From the NCBI RefSeq assembly GCF_932526225.1, contig NC_064034.1, positions 16,070,887 through 16,134,886 on the forward strand: DNA of 64,000 bases, written 5' to 3'. The notes beneath the pieces were generated by a model. The model searched no databases, was not told the origin of the DNA, and worked only from the letters and a program-made list of their open reading frames with translations. This DNA comes from Nematostella vectensis. Lineage: Eukaryota; Cnidaria; Anthozoa; Actiniaria; Edwardsiidae. The translations under genes were made by a program, and so were the position numbers. This document shows, in pieces, positions 11,390 to 20,854 of the stretch (positions within the stretch are counted from its first letter, which is position 1; each line of letters starts with the position of its first letter).

Positions 11390-12303
11390 CTAACAATAAA
11401 CCATGTCTGGCCGCTGGTTCGATCTTACCAGTCGGCCTGACTTACTAACTGGTGTAACGCCTGGATTGGGGGATTTAGCAACTGGATAACTGGCTTGGAC
11501 TTGGTGTTTCTGCGATGGGGCTGCATCTCCGCAATTGGCGGCTGGTAGCGGGTCGTTGGCCAAGCTCTTGGTAGCCTCATCGGCCTTCTCTCCTAGGTGG
11601 ATAAGATGGCGTCTGTTTCGGCGGACACTAAAGCCTGCATCTGTGGGAACCTGGTAGGATCTGGTATTGCTTAGCCTCTCTTGTACTTCTCCAAATCTTC
11701 CTTGGTCTCTGACGTGCACTTTATCTCCTTTCTCCGGGGCTGGAAGTGATACAACCCGATGCCGCGAGTTACTTCATGTGTGGGCCTCCCTATATGCCTC
11801 CTCTCTAGCTTTCATATTTTCTTTGTCGATCTCTGTGGGTTGCATTGCTTCAGGAGTTGCTGGCATTCTGGTCCTGAGCTTCCTATTCATCAGAATTTTG
11901 CTAGGTGTCAAGCCATTCCTTAGAGGGGCTGATCGGTAAGCAAGTAAGCCGAGGTGTGGGTCTGCATTATTTTTAAGGATGTTCTTTGCTGTTTGAACCG
12001 CTCGCCCAACCTCACTGTTAGCCTGGGAGTAATTTGGTATAGAGGTTGTGTGGTTAAAACCCCGTTCTCTGGCAAAGTCACTAAACTCCTGGCTTGTATA
12101 TTGGCGACCGTTGTTCGACATGATGACTTGAAGAATGACGTGTGAGCAAAGAGTTCCTGTAGGACTTTGATAATTGCAGACGATGATATGCTTCGGAGCC
12201 CTTTCACTTCAAACCACCGGCTTGCATAGTCGACTACAATTACAGTATGTAGCTCTAGCTCAAACAGGTCAGTGTCTAGACGGGTCCATGGCTTTTCAGG
12301 AAA
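11390..12303 (-). pseudogene. Decayed Ty3/gypsy-type integrase and pol C-terminus
   Basis: Reading leftwards from 12303 the sequence encodes an integrase core: PW-x-RLDTDLFE, then VVDYASRWFEVKGLRS, then NNGRQYTSQEF and a VGRAVQTAKNIL helix, followed by the C-terminal tail region. It is broken: a frameshift near 12121 separates the first part from the NNG part, and a TGA at 11774-11776 interrupts the frame before the 11719-11390 segment. The second catalytic Asp (DNG in active integrases) is Asn, and the catalytic Glu in the VE-x-AV helix is Gly. No LTRs, reverse transcriptase or RNase H are seen nearby. Confidence 0.85.
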
Positions 12304-12599
12304 TGACAGTTCCGTTGAATGACCATGCCGTTGAAGCGCTGTAGCTCTTTAACTTGGTTCGGGCCTTGGGAAGACTTGGATAGCTTTGTTCTTCTCTGGG
12401 TCAGACGGCCTCGCGCTTTAATCTCTCTCGGTGTTTCGAATCCCTGATGAAACACTCGTATTTTCATAAATTTCGTGAACATTTTTTTCGCAGTCAAAAC
12501 TCACTTTTTGTCTGCTCAATAACTCCTCAAACAAGGATTTAAAAACACCATAAAAGCACATTTTCATCAATATACATTTTTTAGAATTTATCCTGAAAC

Positions 12600-12900
12600 G
12601 CGAAAGAAACAGCAATGATAAAAAAAAACTTCACAACAGCGCGCGCTCGTGGTGTCTTTCCCGTGCACATCAGCGCGAAAGCGCATTTCAAAATTGCGCG
12701 TGGATCTCAAAATTGAAAACTTTTGCTACAATTTTTATTCCAGCTATCAGCAGAACAATCAGAAAACAGGTGTTTTGAGCTTGTGGTTTTCGTTCTAATG
12801 AAAAAAATGTTACATGGATTTTTATCTTTTGTGAATGGCAAAAATAACAGCGCGCGCTCGTGGCGTCATTCCAGTGCACGTCAGCGCGCGCAGAAGACAC
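12600..12900. repeat. Direct duplication, about 210-bp spacing
   Basis: The block around 12638-12680 (aacagcgcgcgctcgtgg, gtgcac, tcagcgcg) recurs at 12848-12890 with about 85 percent identity by eye, each copy preceded by an A-rich segment. Confidence 0.55.
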
Positions 12901-12949
12901 TTTTCGCACAAAACCGATTAAACGAATGCTGGAATTCATTTCCTTGCCA

Positions 12950-13221
12950 TAGCTTGCGGCCATCTTTACTCCACAAACAGGCATCAAGATCCGTTGTAAT
13001 CCATGAAGTTTCTTTATTACGACATTGTGCTCTTTGATGTCGTGATTCTTGTGGCGACTATTACTAAGCGCCAGCTTGTATTCAGAGTTAAAAAAATCCC
13101 TCGCACATGCTTTGCACCCATCGGCTTTTTCAATTATTTTCTTCTTCAACACCATAAGGTCTTGATCACTCATCAATAAATATTCTTTTAAAAAAGAATA
13201 TTTGTATGCTGTATCAATCAA
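12950..13221 (-). pseudogene. Possible gene fragment inside transposon debris
   Basis: A 177-codon ORF on the minus strand spans 12688-13221. Its first 85 or so residues look protein-like, with Lys/Glu-rich helices and a CKAC pair; the rest runs into the GC-rich duplicated repeat and hydrophobic low-information sequence. I recognise no family and see no splice context. It may be a captured or decayed element gene, or chance. Confidence 0.2.
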
Positions 13222-13909
13222 TCGATTTCCTTTTCATTTAATAGCTTTCGATACAATAAGTAAATATTTTCCTGAACAGTTAAGTTTAAAAAAAAATCAA
13301 CCAAAAAAATATTTTGTACAAGGAGAAGTGCCATACATTTATTCTTTTCCTGTCGATATTATTACATTTGCTCGGAATTTATATGTTAAAACTCGGGCAA
13401 CAGACGAGTTGCAGTTGAAATAGTTTGTGGTTGGGGATGGGGAAGGGGGGCATGTGAAAAAATACATGGGATTACCTTGGGGATGAGGTTGTGGGGTGGG
13501 TCACCTAAAAAAATACTGGGCTTCTAAAATTTCCACCAGCCCCCCCCCCCCTACCCGATAAAAAAATAAACCGTCCCTGATTTACCCTGAAAATGTATAT
13601 TGAACTTTTTTATGAATCGAGAAAGTGTTTGATTTCTAAATGACCTCTCTATACAATACAATTTATTTGTACCACAAGATCAAATTTACAATCACAACAA
13701 ATAAATGCTTTAATACAAGACAGGTACCAGCTGTCTAGACATAACTACAGAGCTAATCTCCTATTAGGCAAATATAAGCAATCAGCCTCGAAATGGGCTC
13801 TTTATAAAAATAGACAGGAATGATAAACCTTTTTTCAGGCTCAAGTGAAGGGAGGCGGGAGGGGGAGAGGCCGAGGGGGGAATGGAAAAGGAAAGAAAGG
13901 CGAGTCTCA

Positions 13910-14262
13910 CAGCAGACTATTGTTCTAGCCGTTCACTCTGGTCTCTAATAGACCTTCTCCCCCCCCCCCTGTCCCCCTCACAGCAGACTATTGTTCTAGC
14001 CGTTCACTCTGGTCTGTAATAGACCTTCTCCCCCTGTCCCCCTCACAGCAGACTATTGTTCTAGCCGTTCACTCTGGTCTCTAATAGACCTTCTCCCCCC
14101 CCCCCTGTCCCCCTCACAGCAGACTATTGTTCTAGCCGTTCACTCTGGTCTCTAATAGACCTTCTCCCCCCCCCCCTGTCCCCCTCACAGCAGACTATTG
14201 TTCTAGCCGTTCACTCTGGTCTCTAATAGACCTTCTCCCCCCCCCCCCCCCTGTCCCCCTCG
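13910..14262. repeat. Minisatellite, 65-71-bp units with variable poly-C
   Basis: Five units start with cagcagactattgttctagc at about 13910, 13981, 14046, 14117 and 14188. Unit length differs because of the C run (5 to about 15) before tgtccccctca. It lies just beyond the TPRKB stop codon on the minus strand, so it may be inside that gene's 3' UTR. Confidence 0.92.
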
Positions 14263-14359
14263 GGCCACAAGCTCGCTTTTTCTTTCTTGCCCCCTCTCCC
14301 TTGAGCCGCTATGCAGGCTATCTCTTAGGGAATAAATAAAGTACTTACATGATGTACTG

Positions 14360-17300
14360 TTATAAAGCATCCTTGGTAGCCATTCTGAAGATAACAGCGT
14401 CTGCAAGGGATCCGCATGCAAGCTCACTTTCAGTTACTTTGTAAATCTAGAAAACAGATTTTTTAATTTAATTTTTGTCAAATTCTTTTACTCCTGGATA
14501 ACAAACGATCAATAAGGTACAGAAAAAATGTAAGGCTGTTATTGCATTGCATGTTTTAATTATCAGTTCTTTTATAATATACATGGCAAAATTACAATTA
14601 ATTCAGACTGGCTGAGAGCAATGCAATTTCAGGTAATTGAGAGCAGGATTAATAAAAGGTAATCCAGTGCAGTATTATGCTAAGCTTGTGGATTTTGATC
14701 TCTTAATGGAAGAACAGTGTATCACTTCCTTTTTGAGTTTGTTGCAATCGCTCAACTTCAAGCTACAGCCCACTGCAAAAATTTGGATCCACCCCAAGTC
14801 CACAGTGATTCTGGATCCCTACCATACCTTCTTTATAAACTCTCTATCTGCTGATGTTGATAAGGTGTTTACAGGGACCCTGTTCCCTTGCACAAAGGCA
14901 GTTACTGAAGACATCTGTGGGTGTCAAATTCATAAAAGGTAAGCGATGTACAGCATTCTCAATTTTTTTGGGGGGAGCATGTCATTATGTGCTTGGGGGT
15001 GGTTATGGTTGCTGAAGGTTTCATTTTGCTTGTCAATATCAAAACAAAAGAAATGTCTGGATGGATGGAGAGGTCAAACCTCCAGAGAAGGCAGCTTGTT
15101 GAGCTGGCAGCCAGCTGGTTTTGAGAAAGCTGCATATAGCAACATCACACTAATGATCACCAATCATTTGATATCTGAGAGGGAGGTAAACTCCCATATT
15201 TTCTCATAAATTTTGCTGAGCCTTTAGCTTATGCACGCTTGAACTTTGAAAAAGCTGGAGATATATAGAGATATATGGAGATATAGGGAGCACGCTTGTA
15301 CCCAGGATTTTTCTATTTTTTTCTGGGGGAGGTTGGTTTTGTCTACAAATGGAACGTCTATTGTGAACTAAAAGTGGACTTTCGGCCATTGTGGGGGGTG
15401 CACTCACACCCGCTGCACCGCTCGGGGAACGGGCCTGGGTTAAGCCCGTGCCTGCTAGGCCCCCTTCTAGAAATGCCCCTGAGCTTGGCAAATACTGCAC
15501 TACCATCCTATTTCTCTAATGTAGATAAAAGAATTATGCTCACCTTTTGTGCATCGCTACTAATTGTTGCTATAAGAACACTGTCATCACCATCAGCTAA
15601 TCCAAATTTTCTAAAGGAATCTGAAATCTAATACAGAAAAGTCATAAAAAATATACCTAAGAGTCAAATCTTTTGATTACCGATACCTTTAAAGTGACAG
15701 TTGCACTAGTTCACTTCTGTTGGTGGACAAAAACCTTGACTGCCAATATGCAAAAAAAACCTATTAGAATATGTGCTAAACAGGCCTTACACCCTATATC
15801 ATCAGTCACATTGTGACAGAAACTTCATAGACAACCTGCTTTTACAATGTTGAAACATTTTTAACCTTTTCCATTACAAATCATCAATGATTGTTACATA
15901 ATTGACCAGAAGTAAACTGGTGAGATATTGCAGCTTTAAAAATTTACTTATCTCAATTTACTGAATCTGTGATGCATTTCATCAGCAGTGTCATGTAGTC
16001 ACATGACTAAAGATGCGATAATCCAGAAATCTTTAAATTTGCATCATGATTTGTTTGATATTTCCGTCAAACATAAGATTTTGAAGAAATAACCTCCCGT
16101 TTGTTGGTTTCTGGTAGGACTAGGTTTTCAGAAATCTTCTGCTCTGATGAAACTTCTACAAACATCTTCAAGGGTTAGTTTGCTGTATATTTGAATCACA
16201 AAAAGTGTCTGGTCATTTTCATGATAATTTACAGTAAAAAGCTTGCTCTGCTGAGACTGTATAAGATAACATTTTGAATTTACTCCCAACTCTGTTTTGA
16301 GCTTTGGGAAACAATTGCAACTCATAAATGAAGAAGTCTGCCTTATAAGACAATTGCAGAACTTACATTGTTGGTTGGAGAAAGATTGAAAATGATCTCT
16401 GAGTATAAAGTCTTTGTCTTCAGTTTATCCATTTTGTTGTTGTGTATAGCCTTGTGTGCAGCCAACAAAACTTGTAGGGGATTAATAAGCTGAAAAACCA
16501 AGGAATGTAATCAGCTATTTAACTACATACCACTTGTTATAAGGACTTATGCCCTCGCAATTTCAGAAAACAGGTGTGTTATTATTTTTCAAATGCCAAA
16601 TTGGCACTCAAGTTAATGGGTAAAGTTTTGAACTTTTCTTTTATTCAAGAACTTTTCCAGCAGCACACATCTTGTCTCAAAGATTAAGTTTAGTTTTTAT
16701 TTGATAAGGTATAGTTATTTATGTATCATATGATAACTACTGTATTATTTTAAAATAGGCAATGTATCTCACAGGTATGACACTGACCACTATACCTGCC
16801 ACAGAAAAGTTCTTTAAGTAAATAAAAACTTCATCAATCCCCAAGGGGGCTATTTCTTTTATTGCCACAGAGAGGGGAGCTTAAAAGAGGCAGAGTTGGG
16901 GGGAGGGGAATGAGAGCATCTCAACATCTGCATATCCACCAACCATTTACATTAATATCAAATTGTGTTGGATAGTTCAGGTCCTATCAAAACAGCAGTT
17001 TTAACCCAGGGGGGAGTGATTCGCCATAAAAGAAGACAGGGGTGGTCATCCTATCTTAAAAGGTATAAAAGAAAAAGAAAGTTGCATTGATTCATCACAA
17101 GCTTTATTGAAATGTGGCATGTAACCCAGATTGTGAAGAGCTTCATAGGTGAACAACTAACAGTTGATTGAGGGAATATTTAACACAATCATATAATAGT
17201 ATGTTGGGTGCTTGAAATGTTTTCACATCTGCTGGGGTCTCACACTAGTGGATCATCAAATCCTAACAACAGCTGGACATGTTAAGCACTTTAGGGACCG

Positions 17301-18401
17301 ATCGTTATTTATGTCCACTGAGGGGGGGGGGGGGGGGGGTTGGTTTTCTGGATAAATCCAAGATTGAAATTTTTACCCCACCCTCCCATATTTTATTTCA
17401 CGACTATTCTTTTTGTGCTTTTCAACATCTTTGAATTATCTTTAAAACTTCCGGTGTGGTAACTTCCGGTTAAAGCTTTAGGAAGTATAAAACGCTTTTT
17501 TTATATTGTGTGCAGTGGCCTAAGTGCTTTCAAGTTGGCCACTGCTTACAAAAGAAATAAGCTAGTATGTGTTTAATTGTGGGAAAGCAATTGAATTGTA
17601 TATTCAATTACAATGGCCTGCAGGGCTGACCAGGTTTTTTCCTTGTATGTGTGTATGCTTTGGAGTCCAGTAATGACCTCCACATGACAAATCCCGCAGG
17701 TTCTACGTGATTGGAGCTGGAATTTTTGCACTAGCAACAAATTGTCTCATCGGTCACGGCAATGAACCCCTGATCAGAGAAGTTTTGAATGTAGAATAAA
17801 GAAGTCATGCCTTTGATCCCTGGGGAAGGTGATGATATTAGGTGTGCGTGCATTAGGATGACGTGGCAATAGTTTGAAATTTGCTTATCAATCGCACGGT
17901 CAGTATCTCACGGAGAAGATAAAAAATTTCTGGGAATAAGAAATTTAACCCCCCCCCCCCCCCCCCAAGAAACTGCATTCCTGAAAGTTTACTCCCACAC
18001 TCTAAAACCACCCCCCCCCCCCCCCCCCCCCCCCGCGCCGTACAGGGTAAATAACGATCGGTCCCTTAGTTCATGAAGTTACCTAAAAATGTGTTTTAGT
18101 GCTTAGAGTTGGAAATTGCTTCGTCAACACCTAAAAGTGCTATATTTTAAGAGAAAGATAGAGTTTTACGGTATGTTGTTAATAAAGCAGATAAGCTTTG
18201 CTTTAATAGGAAGGTTGAATTGGATTGAACAACAATATTTACACTAACCATTTTAGGTTTTAGCAAGGCTGCTTCTATATTGCCATCGATGGCGGCTTGT
18301 CTTAGCTCCTTGCAGTTTGTCACATCTTTAAACATCGCTAATGATACGAAAGAGCCTTTCAAATTGCACAGTTCGTACGTCTCGTCCTCGTTGTCCGCCA
18401 T
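14360..18401 (-). CDS. TPRKB: TPRKB/Cgi121, KEOPS (EKC) complex subunit, 177 aa
   Basis: Five exons on the minus strand, all joined at phase 0: 18249-18401, 16367-16489, 15544-15627, 14828-14914 and 14360-14446, total 534 nt (177 aa plus stop; human TPRKB is 175). Landmarks include LAMFKDVTNCKELRQAAIDG in exon 1, LINPLQVLLAAHKA and TLYSEIIFNLSPTNN in exon 2, ISDSFRKFGLADGDDSVLIA in exon 3, and a C-terminal FRMATKDAL. All junctions are AG/GT. TPRKB binds the PRPK/Bud32 kinase in KEOPS, which makes the t6A modification of ANN-decoding tRNAs. The start at 18401 is chosen because its neighbour fits the family length; an in-frame ATG 11 codons upstream (18434) is possible. Exon 4 is the least conserved and was placed by phase and by the VQGNRV and FIKK-IYK similarity. 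Confidence 0.93.
15290..15500. repeat. MITE family with tacccaggatttttc end, copy 1
   Basis: Begins tacccaggatttttc and ends near gggcctgggtt, with G/C-rich interior. The same left end and a gggta right end occur at 60009-60176. It lies in TPRKB intron 3. Confidence 0.5.
17228..18150. repeat. Dispersed repeat, copy 2, interrupted by a nested element
   Basis: The outer parts (17228-17291 and 18069-18150) match 1873-2060 in reverse orientation. The middle is the element at 17294-18065. Confidence 0.6.
17294..18065. mobile_element. PIF/Harbinger-like MITE with TTA target duplication
   Basis: Terminal inverted repeats GGGACCGATCGTTATTTA at the left and its complement at the right, each flanked by TTA. 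Just inside the ends are long G (about 17323-17339) and C (about 17949-17966 and 18011-18034) runs. It lies in TPRKB intron 1, nested inside an older repeat. The superfamily is inferred from the TTA duplication and GGG terminus. Confidence 0.75.
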
Positions 18402-18534
18402 GTTGAAAAAGACTGACCGCTGACAAGTTCGCATGCTCAGCGTTACGTCAAGTCTTCCCCTGCTGTTCGCATGCTCAGCTTTCAGTCAAGTCTTCCCCTC
18501 TGCTGACAAGCTTGTTGGCAGTTGCTTCAGGGCC

Positions 18535-18640
18535 GTAGCAGGGGGAGAGGGGCATGCCCCCCCTTACAATGTTCTGAAAAAAATTAAGGAAATGACTAGT
18601 AGGGGCGTGGCTGTGCCCCCAATAATTTTTTAATGTTTAC
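18535..18640. repeat. Dispersed GC-rich repeat (gtagcaggggg family)
   Basis: Begins gtagcagggggagagg and contains taggggcgtggctgtgcccc. A related copy lies at 37555-37700 and a partial, inverted one near 29850-29965. Confidence 0.6.
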
Positions 18641-18689
18641 TGTACCGAAATCTGGTGACTGCTACATCTCTGAGCGTGTTATAAAGAGG

Positions 18690-18830
18690 CAGATCCAGTA
18701 GCGGATCTACGGGGAGGGTTTAGGGGATTTTTCCCCCCCTTCCCCCCTCCTTGGGCTGCCAGAAAGCCATATGTAACAAAAAAAAAACCTTGCCCCTGTG
18801 CCAAACCCCCCCTTGCTCCTGACACCTCTT
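18690..18830. repeat. Dispersed GC-rich repeat, related to 57188-57350
   Basis: Contains gtagcggatctac, then a C run, then gccagaaagccatatgtaac. The copy at 57188-57350 carries the same blocks in opposite orientation. Confidence 0.7.
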
Positions 18831-20811
18831 TCAAAACGCTATGAAGGCTTACAAAGAAACTTTTCATCGTTATCATGTCATCATTCTATCAATATCACCA
18901 TCAATACAATTATGAACAAAATACTTCTGTAGTTACAATAGTTAAGAATTCCAAAAGAATTCGAACTCTTGTGGACACGCGCAAGGGGCAGTGGCGCAGT
19001 CCTCGCGGAAAGTAACCAACCCATATCATGTAATCGACTGCCCCTCAATATACAAGCTACAGGAAGGCTACCCAGCAAGGCCGCAGAGAGCTCGAACGCT
19101 TAAAACGCTTCTTCTTCGAGCATATTTATACGTAAGCTTTTCAGCTTGTCTGACTAATGTGGTATTGTGAAAATTCCGTCAAATTCCGTTTAAGACTACG
19201 AATGAGCGGATGAGGAGCATGCCATCCTATTTCATATATGTTCGAGATAAGAAAAAAAAAACACAAGGAAAACGAAAAACCGTAGCACACTGAGCATGCG
19301 CACTAGGTGCGACCAAGTCTATTCGGGTGATGAGAGCTCCTGTAATTTTGTTATATCAATTAAGTCTTACATTTTTACTTGGGTACCTGTGGTAGCCCAG
19401 CCGTCATAAAATACAACTTTCTTTTTCATATAATATACCACAACACAGGAGCCCACATCTTATTCAGTCGGGCCGACAAGGGGCGTCCTTATATTTTGAC
19501 ACTTTCTGGAGCCGTTATTGCCTAATCTTATTGCCTAATTTGATACTTGTATTCTTATTGCTAGTATTAAGTAACAATAACAGTAGTATATCATTCATTT
19601 TTTTTATCGAGTGCTCGTACCTCTACCTGTTTATACGCGCCCCTACCACTGGAGTCCTCTCCCGGGACGACACAGGGTCACTTTCCCCCTCACTACACAA
19701 GGGTGGGTACGTCATTCTACATCCCTATAAGTTTTCAAATAAGCGCTTCGGCCCCAAATCATTTTATCTGGGTAGTGGTATTACTTCCGCACCTGGAAGT
19801 AAGTTTTACGTGACGCAATAAACTATTGTTTGACTTCGATCGCTATATAGTCAGAGCGGAAGTTCTTTGAAGTGATGTCATTTATTTAAGCAAACTGCGT
19901 TCCAAGATCCGGTATGAAAGAGTATTTTCGAAACGGTCTGCAAACATCGGGCGATTTCTAAAAGAAGAAACAAGTTTGGCAAAACAAGAGATGTGTTTGA
20001 TAAAGATACACTGATACATGGGGAACTAAAACTAAAATTGCTATTTTACCATATTTTACCCAAATATGTGTTCCGCAATGCGAGACGCTCGACCTTATTG
20101 TTCTATTAGCCAATCACGTTATAGAAAAAAGCACTCAGGGTCAGCGGACTTTACGTTCCTTTGCAAAGTAGCGAGTGTTCAAAATCAATGCAAAGAGAAA
20201 GCGAAAAGCAACGCAAGTGCTTGAAAACCGTCTCGCACAAGCATTTGCTTTAAGCGTCTTGGGAGGTCTTGCTACGTACGAGATTTCCTCAGATTCGGAG
20301 GCTAACTGATTAGAATAACGAATAAGTCGCCAAGCTAATTTGCAAAGTCTTCTTTCAAGACATCCAAAGAACTTGAATGGATTCGCCGGTGTCAAATGCT
20401 ATGTGAGAAACACTTCGCGAAACCCCAGTTCCTACCCTGGACGGACAACAACAAAAACGCATTTTTTTTCTCGCTTTCTCAAAAGCAAATGCAACTTGGA
20501 TAATTATAGTAGTCCAAACCTGGAAGAATTTCCTCCGTTGATTAGAGGATCAATCAATTTGCGTTGGAGAAAGAGAACAGCCGCCGACTTCTTGCGAGAT
20601 CGAAGAGTCAAATAGTTTCCTCGGGTGAAGCTCAAAAGCGTAGGAGTGTTTCCTCCTCTGTCTGCGTCCGAGACAACACGATTTGCTGCTTTGTACGACA
20701 ACTTTTACGAACAATTTACGCCCGTCTCGGCGTGACAAATACATTACAAGGAGCGTTGTCCGTCTCGTGTTTTTGAATCGGCACTAGAAAGTGATCAATC
20801 GAGCTGAGTCA

Positions 20812-20835
20812 TGCAAACTTATTTGGATGCTTAAT
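20812..20835 (+). promoter_or_regulatory. Short upstream ORF in the C3G leader
   Basis: An ATG at about 20811 opens a seven-codon frame ending in TAA about 20 bases before the C3G start. If the leader is unspliced here, it could lower translation of the main ORF. An acceptor-like TTAATAG just after it means a 5' UTR intron is an alternative. Confidence 0.35.
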
Positions 20836-20854
20836 AGACTTCTGGTGGGCTGAA

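Larger units (their letters stand above)
10411..13578. mobile_element. Possible 3.2-kb composite element with AGGGACC/GGTCCCT-type ends
   Basis: The left end agggaccgttcattttttat is mirrored, with a few mismatches, by the right end ataaaaaaataaaccgtccct. Between them lie a hairpin insert (10698-10767), a Ty3/gypsy pol fragment and a 210-bp duplicated block, so if this is one element it is heavily nested. The ends resemble those at 17294 and 18065. No clean target duplication is visible, and the two ends could come from separate insertions. Confidence 0.35.
18402..20854. other. Divergent intergenic region between TPRKB and C3G
   Basis: The 2.45 kb between the TPRKB start and the C3G start holds two GC-rich repeat copies (18535-18640 and 18690-18830) and presumably both promoters. 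I see no convincing TATA box and no other gene. Confidence 0.5.

Noticed and set aside
14601-14640. LPEI-containing reading near 14620 on the minus strand as the missing TPRKB exon
   Set aside because: It lacks splice sites and has a stop; the exon at 14828-14914 fits phase, length and similarity.
14637-14942. 101-codon plus-strand ORF
   Set aside because: It overlaps TPRKB exon 4 on the other strand and shows no recognisable motif; the apparent donor after it is coincidental.
16128-16325. 65-codon minus-strand ORF within the TPRKB gene
   Set aside because: It lies between exons 2 and 3, and the exons on either side join in phase without it; no similarity to the family.
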